Origin: Caulobacter sp. HMWF025
GTDB lineage: Bacteria > Pseudomonadota > Alphaproteobacteria > Caulobacterales > Caulobacteraceae
Assembly: GCF_003060965.1 (NCBI RefSeq)
Contig: NZ_QAII01000065.1
Span: forward strand, 1 to 35,286
DNA length: 35,286 nt
Reading direction: 5' to 3'
The notes under the pieces are model-generated. The model worked only from the letters and a program-made list of their open reading frames with translations. It did not search any database and had not been told where the DNA came from. Made by a program: the position numbers and the translations under genes. This document shows, piece by piece, positions 15,405 to 24,782 of this stretch (position 1 is its first letter; each line of letters begins with the position of its first letter).

Positions 15405-17369
15405 ATGCGACGTTTACTGACCGTCCTGACGGCGGGCCTGCTCATGGCCGTGGCAAGCCTGACCACCGGACCGGCCAGGGCCGCCGCACCGCTGGAGGCC
15501 TATGGCCGACTGCAGTCGATGGACAGCGTAGCGATCTCGCCCGACGGCACCATGATCGCCTTCATCGTCACGGCCGAGGCCGGCAATGATCGCTTCATCG
15601 TCGTACAGCCCCTGGGCGGCGCGCCGATCCAGACCGCCACGATCGGCTTCCGCAAGGTGCGCTACATCAAGTGGGCCGGCCCCGATCACGTGGTGATCGT
15701 GACCTCGACGACCGATGTCGTACCGGGCGTCTTCTACACCGGCGAAATGTTCCAGGGGGCCAGCCTCAATGTCCGCACAGGCAAGATGGCCCGCCTGCCG
15801 GCCCGCTCGGCAGAGTCGGTGGTCAATGTGCTGATGGGCGACGTGCAGCCCGGCATGATCGGCGGCAAGCCCTCGGTCCTGACCGGCCTGTTCGTGGCCG
15901 ACGGCAAGAGCATCCGCACCGCCAATGACCGGCTGGATCTCTACTCGATCGATCTCGACACCGGTATCGCCCACCGCCAGCAGATGGGCGATACCGACAC
16001 CAGGGCCTATCTGGCCCGCAATGACGGCACGCCCCTGGCCAAGATCAGCCAGCGTGACCGCGAGGGCAACAGCCAGTGGACCCTGTCCCTGCGCAAGGGC
16101 TCGAGCTGGCAGGATGTCTATAGCGTCACGGCCCCCATCGACACGCCGGACCTGTTCGGCATCACCCGCGACGGCTCGAAGCTGGTCGTCGACAGCCTGG
16201 ACGAAGCCACCCACAGCTGGCGCCTGACCTATCTCGACATCGCGTCCGGCAAGCTCGGCGACTATGTCGGTGGAGCCGGCCAGTCCAGCGTGGTCACGGA
16301 CGACGACGCGGTGGTGCTGGGCTATGCGACCCAGGACGGCTTCGTCGACTACGACTTTACCGAGCCCAGGCTGAAGGCCGCCTGGCCGATGGTCAAGGGC
16401 GTGTTCAGGGGCAAGCAGGTCACCCTGGCCTCGTGGACGCCCGATTTCGCCAAGCTGGTCGTCTATGTCGATGCGGGCACGGAGTCGGGCACCTACTATC
16501 TCGTCGATCTGGCGGCCAAGAAGGTCAATCCGCTCGGCCGCGCCTTCCCCAAGCTGGCGGCGACGGATGTCGGCGAGGTTCGGGCCATCCGCTACGCAGC
16601 GGCCGATGGCCTGATGATTTCAGGATACCTCACCCTGCCCCCGGGCCGCAGTGCCGCCAAGGGCCTGCCCCTGATCGTCCTGCCGCACGGCGGACCACAA
16701 TCCCGCGACACCGCCGGCTTCGACTGGTGGGCCCAGGCCCTGGCCTCGCGGGGCTATGCCGTCCTGCAGCCGAACTTCCGGGGTTCCTCGGGCTTCGGCC
16801 AGGCCTTCACCGAGGCAGGTCACGGAGAGTGGGGCCGCAAGATGCAGACCGACCTGTCGGACGGCGTGAGCTATCTGGCCGCGGAGGGCACGATCGATCC
16901 CAAGCGCGTCTGCATCATGGGCGGCAGCTATGGCGGTTATGCCGCCCTGGCCGGCGTGACCCTGCAGAAAGGCATCTATCGTTGTTCCGTTGCCGTGGCC
17001 GGGGTCGCCGACCTGAAGGACTTCCTGCAGTGGCGAGCCGATATGGGCGGGAGCAAGTCCCTGACCATCCGCTACTGGAACCGCTTCCTCGGCGTCGACG
17101 CCTATAACGACCCCAAACTCAACACGCTGTCACCGACCCGGCTGGCCGCCCAGGCCAGCAGTCCGATCCTGCTGATCCATGGCAAGGACGATACGGTGGT
17201 GCCCTATGCGCAGAGCGCCGACATGGCCAGGGCCCTTCAGGGCGCAAGAAAGCCGGTCGAATTCGTGACCCTGCGCAGCGAGGATCACTGGCTCTCGAGT
17301 GCCGAGACCCGGCTGGAGATGCTCACCTCGGCGGTCACCTTCCTCGAGAAGCACAACCCGCCGAACTAG
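15405..17369 (+). CDS. Exported S9-family (prolyl oligopeptidase-type) peptidase, copy 2
   Basis: Paralogue of the preceding gene with the same layout. There is a signal peptide (MRRLLTVLTAGLLMAVASLTTGPARAAA), a propeller-like region opening with LEAYGRLQSMDSVAISPDG, and a hydrolase domain. Ser508 lies in GGSYGGY, Asp596 in HGKDDTVVP and His628 in SEDHWLS, and all are intact. The two proteins align end to end; the hydrolase halves are close (PHGGP, GFDWWAQALASRGYAVLQPNFRGS, KMQTDLSDGV) while the propeller halves have drifted. Start is ATG 15405 (654 aa), with GGGGGA upstream; a GTG directly before it at 15402 is also possible. No terminator is obvious after the stop. Confidence 0.93.
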   Translation: MRRLLTVLTAGLLMAVASLTTGPARAAAPLEAYGRLQSMDSVAISPDGTMIAFIVTAEAGNDRFIVVQPLGGAPIQTATIGFRKVRYIKWAGPDHVVIVTSTTDVVPGVFYTGEMFQGASLNVRTGKMARLPARSAESVVNVLMGDVQPGMIGGKPSVLTGLFVADGKSIRTANDRLDLYSIDLDTGIAHRQQMGDTDTRAYLARNDGTPLAKISQRDREGNSQWTLSLRKGSSWQDVYSVTAPIDTPDLFGITRDGSKLVVDSLDEATHSWRLTYLDIASGKLGDYVGGAGQSSVVTDDDAVVLGYATQDGFVDYDFTEPRLKAAWPMVKGVFRGKQVTLASWTPDFAKLVVYVDAGTESGTYYLVDLAAKKVNPLGRAFPKLAATDVGEVRAIRYAAADGLMISGYLTLPPGRSAAKGLPLIVLPHGGPQSRDTAGFDWWAQALASRGYAVLQPNFRGSSGFGQAFTEAGHGEWGRKMQTDLSDGVSYLAAEGTIDPKRVCIMGGSYGGYAALAGVTLQKGIYRCSVAVAGVADLKDFLQWRADMGGSKSLTIRYWNRFLGVDAYNDPKLNTLSPTRLAAQASSPILLIHGKDDTVVPYAQSADMARALQGARKPVEFVTLRSEDHWLSSAETRLEMLTSAVTFLEKHNPPN

Positions 17370-17477
17370 GCTGGACAGGAGCCTGCCCTGCAGGGGCCGT
17401 CGAGCGCAAACCGGCCGGCACCGCAGGCCCCCACCTGACCGGCTGACGCCGGTCGTCCGCCCCCAACAGGGGCGGAT

Positions 17478-17535
17478 GAGACCCTCTTCCCCCTCCGGGG
17501 GAAGACGGCTGCGCAGCAGCCCGTAGGGGGCAAGT
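17478..17535. repeat. Short palindromic repeat, CCCCCT/AGGGGG family, copy 1
   Basis: Contains the hairpin CTTCCCCCTCCGGGGGAAG followed by GCGCAGCAGCCCGTAGGGGGC. The same modules recur at 24279-24390 and 26023-26134. Confidence 0.7.
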
Positions 17536-17560
17536 GCGGGGATCAAATAGACACTCTCTC

Positions 17561-17674
17561 CTTGTCATCCCGGCCGCAGCGTAGCGAAGAGCCGGGACCC
17601 AGGGGCAACCGCAGTGCGCCTACCCCTGGGTCCCGGCGCTCCCGCCCTCGCGGGCGTCCGGCCGGGATGACAAG
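17561..17674. repeat. Palindromic repeat, CTTGTCATCCCGGCCG family, copy 2
   Basis: The ends CTTGTCATCCCGGCCG and CGGCCGGGATGACAAG mirror each other and match 7872-7996. Internal blocks GAGCCGGGACCCAGGGGC and CCCTGGGTCCCGGCGCTC pair as in the first copy. Confidence 0.85.
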
Positions 17675-17864
17675 GATTTTGAGCTTGAGAGCGGGGATCC
17701 ATCGACACCAATCCCCGTCATTTCCAAGACAAACCCCAACCCGATCAACCCCTTACAAATATCTCCATCGCGCCAATCAAACGCGCTCAGAACCCCCCGC
17801 ATAATCACCTCACCTCGTCGCGGGGAAGGGCGCTTGGCCAGCGACCGGAGCGGCGGCGTGGGGT

Positions 17865-18170
17865 GGTCGAGCGGGAAGCTCAACCGATGGCAGGTGAAAG
17901 CTGCCAACCCTGTCGTGTCTGGCGGCGGTCGGCCGTGGATCACAGAAACGACGTCACGTCAGGGGTCGGGCGAGCAGCAGGCTGATCTGGAAGGATCAGC
18001 AGTCCGGACCGGGGCCGCAACCCGGTCCGCCCGCCGGAGGCTTCAAGGCGGCGAGGCTCTAACAGGGCTCAGGCGTCGCACGCTTCCGACAGAACGATCA
18101 CGCGGAGCGTTCAGACTTCGTCGAAACGGTAATCAAAACTCTTTTTCCGGGCGAGGCCCGAACGCTCCGC
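17865..18170. other. Hairpin-dense non-coding segment, possible structured RNA
   Basis: Successive stems are visible: GGT.GAGC/GCTC.ACC (17865-17884); GGCAG/CTGCC with loop GTGAAAG (17889-17905); GCTGATC/GATCAGC with loop TGGAAG (17981-18000); CGGACCGGG/CCCGGTCCG (18005-18029); CCGCC/GGCGG (about 18031-18052); and GCGGAGCGTTC/GAACGCTCCGC (18102-18112 with 18160-18170). The last encloses TCTTTTTCC and a GGGC-GAG-GCCC hairpin. The density of perfect stems without coding potential suggests an RNA gene or a long leader, strand unknown. I could not match it to RNase P, SRP, tmRNA or 6S RNA. Confidence 0.35.
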
Positions 18171-18323
18171 AGCCCTTCCCATCCCTTCAGCGGCCAAACC
18201 GCGTGAGGCGGCGATCGCGTGGCGGTCCCTGTTCCACCGCGTCGCGGCACAGGGAGACCTGAGCTCGCCCATCCGCATCGACGGTCGCCACGGCCGTCAA
18301 TCAGGACTACACCGCGCCTCGTC

Positions 18324-19556
18324 ATGACCCAGTCCGCCACGCCGCAGCCCGCAAAAGCCGAGCCTGAAACGCCGGCCGCCAGCCCGCGCGCGCTCTATGT
18401 CCTGCTGCTGGTGGTGTTCATCAATCTGGTCGGCTTCGGGATCGTCATCCCGCTGCTGCCCTTCTATGCCAAGTCGCTGAACGCGGCCCCCTGGCAGATC
18501 ACGGCCCTGTTCTCGGCCTACAGCCTCGGCCAGTTTTTCGCCGAGCCGTTCTGGGGCCGGATGTCGGATCGCATCGGCCGCCGGCCGGTGCTGATCATCA
18601 CCATCCTGGCCAATACCGCCGCCTATGTGGCCCTGGCCTTTGCGCCCAATCTCTGGGCCGCCTTCGCCATCCGGCTGGTCGGCGGGTTCGCCACCGGCAA
18701 CATCTCGACCATCCAGGGCTATATGGCCGACGTCACCCCGCCGGAACAGCGCGCCGGGCGGATGGGCCTGCTGGGGGCGGCCTTCGGGGCCGGCTTCGTC
18801 ATCGGCCCGGCCCTGGGTGGTCTTCTGGCCCATCCGGAGGCCGGCCATCTGGGCTTCCAGATCCCGCTGTTTGCAGCGGCGGGCCTGTCGGCCCTGGCCT
18901 CGCTGGGCGTCTTCCTGTTCGTGGTCGAGAGCCGCTCGCCCCGCGCCGTCGACGCGCCACGGCCGCATCGCCGGGCCGCCCTCGAGGCCGCCCGCTCCCA
19001 TCCGGTGCTGTCGCGCATCCTGCTGGTCACCCTGGTCTCGACGGCGGCCTTTGCGGGCATGGAATCGATCTTTGGCCTGTGGACCGAGGCCCGCTTCGGC
19101 TGGGGTCCGCAGCAGGTGGGCCTGTGCTTTGCCGTGATCGGCATCGTCGCCTCGATCGGCCAGGGGGCCGTGACCGGGCGGCTGGCCCGCCGCTTTGGCG
19201 AACCGCGCGTGCTGATCGCAGGCCTGTCGATCATTGCCCTCAGCCTGACGATCACGCCCTTTGCCCCGAACGGGGCCAGTGTGCCGCTGTTCGTCGGCCT
19301 GACCGCCTTTGGCCAGTCGCTGGTCTTCCCCTGCGTGGCGGCGCTGATCTCGCGCTCGACCGCCTCCGACCAGCAGGGGGCCATGCTGGGCCTGAACATG
19401 GCCGCCGGGTCGCTGGCGCGGATGGCCGGACCGATGCTGGCCGGACCGCTGTTTGGCCTTGCCATCGGCGGCCCCTACTGGTTCGGCGCGCTGCTGACCC
19501 TCCCCGCGATCGCTCTGGCGGTGATGATCAGCCGCTCGCTGCGCCGGGCGGCCTGA
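18324..19556 (+). CDS. MFS transporter, TetA/MdtG-like drug:proton antiporter family
   Basis: A 410-residue inner-membrane transporter with about twelve hydrophobic helices. It has the DHA1-type opening LVVFINLVGFGIVIPLLPFYAKSL and motif A after helix 2 (GRMSDRIGRRPVLI), whose acidic and basic residues are intact. A motif-C-like glycine-rich helix follows (AAFGAGFVIGPALGGLL). TetA-like exporters remove drugs or metabolites using the proton gradient; the substrate is unknown. ATG 18324 is chosen because the protein then starts just before helix 1; the frame stays open to 18219 but that part is basic and Pro-rich and lies in the leader. No regulator gene is adjacent. Confidence 0.9.
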   Translation: MTQSATPQPAKAEPETPAASPRALYVLLLVVFINLVGFGIVIPLLPFYAKSLNAAPWQITALFSAYSLGQFFAEPFWGRMSDRIGRRPVLIITILANTAAYVALAFAPNLWAAFAIRLVGGFATGNISTIQGYMADVTPPEQRAGRMGLLGAAFGAGFVIGPALGGLLAHPEAGHLGFQIPLFAAAGLSALASLGVFLFVVESRSPRAVDAPRPHRRAALEAARSHPVLSRILLVTLVSTAAFAGMESIFGLWTEARFGWGPQQVGLCFAVIGIVASIGQGAVTGRLARRFGEPRVLIAGLSIIALSLTITPFAPNGASVPLFVGLTAFGQSLVFPCVAALISRSTASDQQGAMLGLNMAAGSLARMAGPMLAGPLFGLAIGGPYWFGALLTLPAIALAVMISRSLRRAA

Positions 19557-19706
19557 GGAGGACGGCGACGTGATCCGCCGACTCCCCTTGCCTTCCCCGA
19601 CTCTTTCCCGTAGTAACCCCGCCTTTCCGGAACCGCCTGGCTTATTGGCATGCCATGGCGGTTCGTCTTGCTATCCCAGAGGACGGGGCGAAAGCTCCGA
19701 CGCGAA

Positions 19707-19907
19707 ATGCCTAAGTTGAAGACCAAGTCGGGCGCCAAAAAGCGCTTCAAGATCACGGCCACGGGCCTGCTGAAAGCCGGCGTCGCCGGCAAGCGTCACC
19801 GTCTGATCGGCCACAACGGCAAGTACATCCGCCAGAACCGCGGCACGAAGGTCATGAGCGAATCCGACGCCAAGACCATCCGTTCGTACCTGCCCTACGG
19901 CCTTTAA
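19707..19907 (+). CDS. rpmI: 50S ribosomal protein L35
   Basis: The 66-residue basic protein starts [20 protein letters not shown] and contains the L35 core KRHRLIGH...[12 protein letters not shown]. It is a component of the large ribosomal subunit. The ATG at 19707 gives the exact family N-terminus; upstream in-frame codons are not conserved. It is followed 15 nt later by rplT, and the two form the usual operon, separated here from infC by several genes. Confidence 0.97.
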   Translation: MPKLKTKSGAKKRFKITATGLLKAGVAGKRHRLIGHNGKYIRQNRGTKVMSESDAKTIRSYLPYGL

Positions 19908-19922
19908 GAGGAGCGCTGACAC

Positions 19923-20282
19923 ATGGCTCGCGTCAAACGTGGCGTCACCGCCCACGCCAAGCACAAGAAGGTTCTTGAACAGGCGAAAGGCTTCTACGGC
20001 CGCCGCAAGAACACCATCCGTACCGCCAAGGCCGCCGTCGACAAGGCCGGCCAGTACGCCTACCGCGACCGCAAGGTCCGCAAGCGCGCCTTCCGCTCGC
20101 TGTGGATCCAGCGCATCAACGCCGGTGCGCGCACCGAAGGCTTCACCTACTCGCAGTTTATCCACGGCCTGGACGTGGCGGGTATCGTGATCGACCGTAA
20201 GGTCCTTTCGGATATCGCGGGTAACGACCCGATCGCGTTCAAGGCCATTGCTGACAAGGTCCGCACCGCCCTGGCCGCCTAA
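19923..20282 (+). CDS. rplT: 50S ribosomal protein L20
   Basis: L20 binds 23S rRNA early in 50S assembly. The 119-residue translation is full length: [30 protein letters not shown] at the start and the globular domain with [11 protein letters not shown] and YSQFIHGL. A ribosome site AAGAGGAG lies at 8-9 nt from the ATG. Terminated by a strong hairpin 36 nt downstream. In some bacteria L20 represses its own operon; no matching RNA structure was identified here. Confidence 0.98.
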   Translation: MARVKRGVTAHAKHKKVLEQAKGFYGRRKNTIRTAKAAVDKAGQYAYRDRKVRKRAFRSLWIQRINAGARTEGFTYSQFIHGLDVAGIVIDRKVLSDIAGNDPIAFKAIADKVRTALAA

Positions 20283-20318
20283 GGTCTTTTTCGGGTCCGT
20301 CCCGAATGCGATCTAGAA

Positions 20319-20349
20319 AAGCCCCTCGGTGCGAACCGGGGGGCTTTTT
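20319..20349 (+). terminator. Rho-independent terminator of rpmI-rplT
   Basis: AAGCCCCTCGGT / ACCGGGGGGCTT stem (one G-T pair), small loop, followed by TTTTT. Confidence 0.92.
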
Positions 20350-20402
20350 GCTGCGCGCTCCCCTACTCCGCCCCGCCCGAATGCTCTAGACGGAAGCCCG
20401 TC

Positions 20403-21476
20403 ATGACCGATCTCAAAACCCTCGAATCCGATGTGCTGGCGCAAGTCGCCGCCGCCGCTGACCTTTCCGCCCTCGACGCCGTGCGCGTCGCGGCCATCGG
20501 CAAGACCGGCTCGATCTCCGGCCTGCTGAAAACCCTCGGCGCGATGAGCCCCGAGGAGCGCAAGGATCGCGGCGCGGCCATCAACGCCCTGCGCGATGTC
20601 GTCCAGACCGCCCTCGCCGAGAAAAAGGCCGCGCTGGAAACCGCTGCGCTCGACGCCCGGCTGGCCAGCGAGACCCTCGACCTGACCCTGCCGGCGCCGC
20701 ATCGCCGCAAGGGCAGCGTCCATCCGACCATGCAGACCATGGACGAGATGATCGCCATCTTCGCCGAGATGGGCTTTGCCGTCGCCGAAGGTCCGGACAT
20801 CGAGGACGACTTCCACAACTTCACGGCCCTGAACTTCCCCGAGAAGCACCCGGCCCGCGAGATGCACGACACCTTCTTCTTCAACCCGAAGGATTCCGGC
20901 GAGCGCATGCTGCTGCGCACCCACACCAGCCCCGTGCAGGTGCGGACCATGGTCTCGCAGACGCCGCCGATCCGCATCATCGCCCCGGGCCGCACCTATC
21001 GCTGCGACAACGACGCCACCCACACGCCGGTGTTCCACCAGGTCGAGGGTCTGGTGATCGACAAGGGCATCCACATGGGCCACCTGAAGTGGACGCTGGA
21101 GACCTTCCTGGCGCGGTTCTTCGAGACCGATGCGGTGACCACCCAGTTCCGCCCGCACCACTTCCCGTTCACCGAGCCCTCGGCCGAGATGGACGTGCAG
21201 TGCGACCGCTCGGGCGGCGAGATCAAGATCGGTCAGGGCACCTCGTGGCTCGAGATCCTTGGCTGCGGCATGGTTCACCCCAACGTGCTGCGGGCCTGTG
21301 GCATTGATCCCGACGAGTACCAGGGCTTTGCCTTCGGCATGGGTGTCGACCGTCTGGGCATGCTGAAATACGGCATGCCCGACCTGCGCGACATGTGGTC
21401 GTCCGATACCCGCTGGCTTTCGCACTATGGCTTCAGCGCCTTTGCCGCGCCGAACGCTGCTTCCGGACTGAGCTGA
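20403..21476 (+). CDS. pheS: Phenylalanine-tRNA ligase alpha subunit
   Basis: Catalytic alpha subunit of the (alpha-beta)2 enzyme that charges tRNA-Phe. The 357-residue protein begins with a coiled-coil arm (residues 1-95). The class II synthetase core follows: motif 1 region [19 protein letters not shown], motif 2 [21 protein letters not shown], and motif 3 [17 protein letters not shown]. Length and motifs are complete. The stop codon overlaps the ATG of the next small gene (TGATG), and that gene in turn overlaps pheT, so all three should be co-translated. Confidence 0.98.
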   Translation: MTDLKTLESDVLAQVAAAADLSALDAVRVAAIGKTGSISGLLKTLGAMSPEERKDRGAAINALRDVVQTALAEKKAALETAALDARLASETLDLTLPAPHRRKGSVHPTMQTMDEMIAIFAEMGFAVAEGPDIEDDFHNFTALNFPEKHPAREMHDTFFFNPKDSGERMLLRTHTSPVQVRTMVSQTPPIRIIAPGRTYRCDNDATHTPVFHQVEGLVIDKGIHMGHLKWTLETFLARFFETDAVTTQFRPHHFPFTEPSAEMDVQCDRSGGEIKIGQGTSWLEILGCGMVHPNVLRACGIDPDEYQGFAFGMGVDRLGMLKYGMPDLRDMWSSDTRWLSHYGFSAFAAPNAASGLS

Positions 21477-21874
21477 TGACCGACACGACGCAACCGCAAT
21501 CCCGTCCCCGCCGCGTTCCGGCCGATCCCCTGGCCCCGGTGCTGGAAGATCTCGACATCGTCCTGTTCGAGCTGTTCCGCGCCAACATGATCGCCGGTGA
21601 CCAGGTCATCCGTGGCCGCACGTTCCGCAACTGTCTGATCGAAGGTCCGGCCGTCATGCTGGTGCTGCCCGGCACCCATTTCGACGACACCAATTTCGGC
21701 TTTGCCGACGGCGACATCCGCAACCTCGTCCTGCGTCCGGCCGGCCCGCAAAAGGTCGTCGGCGCGATCCCCGTTCAAGACTGCACCTTCATCGGCTGTC
21801 ACTTCCACGGCGTCGGCTTCACCGGCCCCGAGGCTTTCCTGCAGCAGATCCTGGCGCTGGATAATTCCCAATGA
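21476..21874 (+). CDS. Small protein encoded between pheS and pheT (132 aa)
   Basis: I do not recognise a family. After a Pro/Arg-rich tail (residues 1-20) the protein has an amphipathic helix ([20 protein letters not shown]). A strand-rich region follows with irregular five-residue periodicity ([55 protein letters not shown]), suggesting a short beta-helix like that of pentapeptide-repeat proteins. It starts within the pheS stop (TGATG) and its stop overlaps the pheT start (ATGA). Tight coupling on both sides argues that it is a real expressed protein with a link to translation or to the synthetase; that role is inference. Confidence 0.85.
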   Translation: MTDTTQPQSRPRRVPADPLAPVLEDLDIVLFELFRANMIAGDQVIRGRTFRNCLIEGPAVMLVLPGTHFDDTNFGFADGDIRNLVLRPAGPQKVVGAIPVQDCTFIGCHFHGVGFTGPEAFLQQILALDNSQ

Positions 21875-24270
21875 AGTTCACCCTGTCCTGGCTCAAGGAC
21901 CACCTTGAGACCACCGCCACCGCGCCCGAGATCGTCGCTGCCATGACCATGGCCGGCCTCGAGGTCGAGCACGTCACCGATCCGGCCACCAAGCTGGCGG
22001 CCTTCACGGTCGCCAGGATCGTCGAGGCCGTGCAGCATCCCAATGCCGACCGGCTGCGGGTCTGCCAGGTCGAGACCGTCGACGGCATGAAGGAAATCGT
22101 CTGCGGCGCGCCCAATGCCCGGGCCGGCCTGACCACTATCTATGCCCCGATCGGCGCCTATGTGCCGGGCCTGGACGTCACCCTGGCCCTCAAGCCGGTG
22201 CGCGGCGTCGTCTCCAACGGCATGCTCTGCTCGGCCTCCGAGCTGGAAGCCGCCAGCGAGAGCGACGGCATCATGGACCTGCCGGGCGATCTGGCCGTCG
22301 GCACCCCGGCCGCCACCGCTCTCGGCCTGGAAGCCGTCATCGACTTCGAGGTCACCCCCAACCGTCCCGACTGGCTGGGCGTCGCCGGCATTGCCCGCGA
22401 CCTGGCCGCCGCCGGGCTCGGCACGCTGAAGGACCTGTCGATCGACCCCGTGGCCGGCACCTTCCCCTGCCCGATCTCCGTCAAGGTCGACGGCGAGGCC
22501 TGCCCGGTGTTCGCCGGTCGCCTGATCCGCGGCGTCAAGAACGGCCCGTCGCCCCAGTGGCTGCAGGACCGCCTGCTGGCGATCGGCCTGCGCCCGATCA
22601 GCGCCCTCGTGGATATCACCAACCTGATCAGCTACGACCGCGCCCGGCCGCTGCACGTCTATGACGCGGCCAAGCTGTCAGGCAGCGAGATCTCGACCCG
22701 TCTGGGCCGCCACGGCCAGAACGGCGACGAGCACCTGATCGCGCTGGACGGCAAGACCTATGAACTGACGCCCGACATGTGCGTGATCGCTGACGCCTCA
22801 GGCGAGCGCCCGATCGGCCTCGGCGGTGTCATGGGCGGCGAAAGCACCGGCTGCTCGGACGAGACCACCGACGTCTTCGTCGAAAGCGCCTGGTTCGAAC
22901 CGATTCGCATCGCCCAGACCGGCCGCACCACGGGCATCAAAAGCGACGCCCAGTACCGCTTCGCCCGCACGGTCGACACCGGCTCGGTCGTGCCCGGCGT
23001 CGAGCTGGCGACGAAGCTGATCCTCGAGCTCTGCGGCGGCGAGCCGTCGGAGATCGTGGTCGCCGGCACGGCACCAGCCGCCCCGACGGGCTTTGGCTTC
23101 GAGCCCGACTATGTCGAACAGTTGGCGGGCCTGGCGGTGACACCGGAACGCACGCGCCAGATCCTCAGCGATCTGGGCTTCGACATCCAGCTGGGTTCGC
23201 CCTGGACCGTGACCCCGCCGAGCTTCCGCCGCGACGTGGCCGGCAAGGCCGATCTGGTCGAAGAAGTCGCCCGCATCGCCGGCTACGGGGCCCTGCCCTC
23301 GACGCCCCTGCCCGAAGTGCCCCGCGCCGTCGGCGGCATCCTGACGCCCAGACAGGCCCGGGGCCGGGTCGCCCGTCGCGCCCTGGCCGCGGCCGGCTAT
23401 GCCGAAGCCCTGACCTGGAGCTTCACCAACCAGAAGACGGCTGCCCTGTTCGGCGGCGGCGCGCCGGAACTCGTGCTGGCCAATCCGATCGCCTCGGAAC
23501 TGGACTGCATGCGTCCGTCGCTGCTGCCCAACCTGATCGAGGCGGCGGGCCGCAATGCCCGCAAGGGCTTCCCCGATGCGGCCCTGTTCGAGATCGGCCC
23601 GACTTTCCACGGCGACCGTCCGCAGGACCAGCGGACCATGGTCAGCGCCATTCTCGTTCCCCGCGCCCCGCGCGGCTGGGACAAGGCGGCCCAGGACGAC
23701 CTGTTCACCCTGAAGGCCGACCTTCTCGCCCTGCTGGAAGAGCTGGGCGCGCCGGTCGACAAGCTGCAGACCGCCCAGGGCTCGGCCTCGACCTGGTGGC
23801 ATCCCGGCCGCTCGGCCCGGTTGCAGCTGGGTCCCAAGGCGGTGATGGCCGAGTTCGGTGAACTGCATCCGGCCGTTCTCAAGGCACTGGACGTGACGGG
23901 TCCCGTCTATGGCTTCGAGATCACCCTGGACGCCATTCCCGAGCCGAAGAAAAAGGCCACCAAGGGCCGGCCGGCGTTCTCGCCCTCGCCCCTGATGCCG
24001 CTGACCCGTGACTTCGCCTTCCTGGTCGAAAAGACCAGGCCGGCCGGCGACCTGGTGCGTGCCGCGGCCGGGGCCGACAAGGCCCTGATCGCCGCCGTCC
24101 AGGTGTTCGACGTCTATGAAGGCCCCGGCGTGCCGGACGGCTTCAAGTCGGTCGCCCTGGAAGTCGTCGTACAACCGCGCGAGGCCACCCTGACTGAAGC
24201 CGAGATCGAAGCCCTCTCGGCCCGCATCGTGGCCGCAGCCGAAAAGGCCGGCGGCAAGCTGCGGGGGTAG
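21871..24270 (+). CDS. pheT: Phenylalanine-tRNA ligase beta subunit
   Basis: Beta subunit of phenylalanyl-tRNA synthetase, handling tRNA binding and editing. The 799-residue protein is full length: an N-terminal strand and tRNA-binding OB fold (about 1-150, with [10 protein letters not shown] and [11 protein letters not shown]), B3/B4 editing region (about 210-390), B5 domain (about 400-475), a catalytic-like core (480-690) and the C-terminal FDX-ACB anticodon-binding domain (705-799, starting [23 protein letters not shown]). The ATG at 21871 lies within the previous gene's last codons (ATGA overlap). It ends the pheS-unknown-pheT unit and is followed by a palindromic repeat. Confidence 0.98.
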   Translation: MKFTLSWLKDHLETTATAPEIVAAMTMAGLEVEHVTDPATKLAAFTVARIVEAVQHPNADRLRVCQVETVDGMKEIVCGAPNARAGLTTIYAPIGAYVPGLDVTLALKPVRGVVSNGMLCSASELEAASESDGIMDLPGDLAVGTPAATALGLEAVIDFEVTPNRPDWLGVAGIARDLAAAGLGTLKDLSIDPVAGTFPCPISVKVDGEACPVFAGRLIRGVKNGPSPQWLQDRLLAIGLRPISALVDITNLISYDRARPLHVYDAAKLSGSEISTRLGRHGQNGDEHLIALDGKTYELTPDMCVIADASGERPIGLGGVMGGESTGCSDETTDVFVESAWFEPIRIAQTGRTTGIKSDAQYRFARTVDTGSVVPGVELATKLILELCGGEPSEIVVAGTAPAAPTGFGFEPDYVEQLAGLAVTPERTRQILSDLGFDIQLGSPWTVTPPSFRRDVAGKADLVEEVARIAGYGALPSTPLPEVPRAVGGILTPRQARGRVARRALAAAGYAEALTWSFTNQKTAALFGGGAPELVLANPIASELDCMRPSLLPNLIEAAGRNARKGFPDAALFEIGPTFHGDRPQDQRTMVSAILVPRAPRGWDKAAQDDLFTLKADLLALLEELGAPVDKLQTAQGSASTWWHPGRSARLQLGPKAVMAEFGELHPAVLKALDVTGPVYGFEITLDAIPEPKKKATKGRPAFSPSPLMPLTRDFAFLVEKTRPAGDLVRAAAGADKALIAAVQVFDVYEGPGVPDGFKSVALEVVVQPREATLTEAEIEALSARIVAAAEKAGGKLRG

Positions 24271-24278
24271 ATCGAAGA

Positions 24279-24390
24279 CTCGCCCCCTCCGGATGCTGCG
24301 CATCCTCCTCCCCCATAGGGGGAAGACAAGGTGCGCGACGGTCCTCTTCCCCCTCTGGGGGAGGAGCGCCGCAGGCGCGGAGGGGGCGAG
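24279..24390. repeat. Palindromic repeat, CCCCCT/AGGGGG family, copy 2
   Basis: Outer arms CTCGCCCCCTCC (24279-24290) and GGAGGGGGCGAG (24379-24390) are perfect mirrors. The interior carries CATAGGGGGAAGAC and TCTTCCCCCTCTGGGGGAGGAGCGCC modules shared with 17478-17535 and 26023-26134. Confidence 0.8.
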
Positions 24391-24533
24391 TGCTCAACGA
24401 GGTGGCAACGTCGCCGCTCATTCGAACAATCAGCCCAAAACCGCGGCCAAACGCCTCCTTCGCAGGCAAAGCCTTGCGCAAGCGCCCTGCCCACGCTACC
24501 TCTAGGCTGCACGCACGGAGCTTCCACCTCACC

Positions 24534-24671
24534 ATGGCCTCGCAACTCGTCCTCAACATCGCTTTTGCGACCGGCTTTGCCGCCGTCGCTGCGATGTCGT
24601 GCGTCGCGACCATGATGTGGACCCAGATTAAAACCGTTCCGGTACGGACGGGGCAACGGCGCGCGAGATAA
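24534..24671 (+). CDS. Possible 45-aa single-pass membrane protein
   Basis: MASQLVLNIAFATGFAAVAA begins a 45-residue frame with one convincing hydrophobic helix (about residues 4-30), then TQIKTVPVRTGQRRAR, a basic tail that would face the cytoplasm. No family is recognised. It lies alone between a repeat and a strong terminator 33 nt after its stop, and that terminator, not needed by any other gene, is the best evidence that something is transcribed here. The frame is open to 24390 but the extra residues come from repeat-flanking DNA. No good Shine-Dalgarno is visible. Confidence 0.4.
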   Translation: MASQLVLNIAFATGFAAVAAMSCVATMMWTQIKTVPVRTGQRRAR

Positions 24672-24703
24672 CCAGACCGCAGCCGACAGATCGCAAGATC
24701 TTC

Positions 24704-24738
24704 AAAAGCCCCGCTTCCGAAAGGAGCGGGGCTTTTTG
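24704..24738 (+). terminator. Rho-independent terminator
   Basis: AAAAGCCCCGCT / AGCGGGGCTTTTT stem with loop TCCGAAAGG and a following T-run. It separates the small membrane ORF from the ACT-like pair. Confidence 0.92.
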
Positions 24739-24782
24739 TTGTGCGGTCTGTCGGTCTTTCCAAACTCAAGGGGGACCGAACC

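Larger units (their letters stand above)
17370..18323. other. Long non-coding stretch with repeats and secondary structure
   Basis: Contents in order: a short palindromic repeat (17478-17535), a full CTTGTCATCC palindrome (17561-17674), a featureless AT-richer part (17675-17810), a degenerate repeat (about 17811-17864), then a hairpin-dense segment (17865-18170) and the leader of the MFS gene. Open frames here have no credible protein character. Confidence 0.65.

Noticed and set aside
17940-17950. RNase P RNA, suggested by an ACAGAAA box
   Set aside because: The diagnostic GAGGAAAGTCCGGGC element is absent on both strands.
17834-18262. 142-codon open frame upstream of the MFS gene
   Set aside because: Ser/Arg/Gly-rich without conserved pattern; it runs through perfect hairpins, so RNA structure or repeat DNA explains it better.
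17869-18270. Cobalamin riboswitch upstream of the MFS gene
   Set aside because: GGGAA, a GGTGAAA hairpin and GGGAGACCTGAG appear in roughly the right order. The conserved core (CCGCCACTG-type element) is missing and the downstream gene is not B12-related.
19645-19675. Promoter for rpmI (TTGGCA and GCTATC)
   Set aside because: Spacing and -10 match are too poor to claim.
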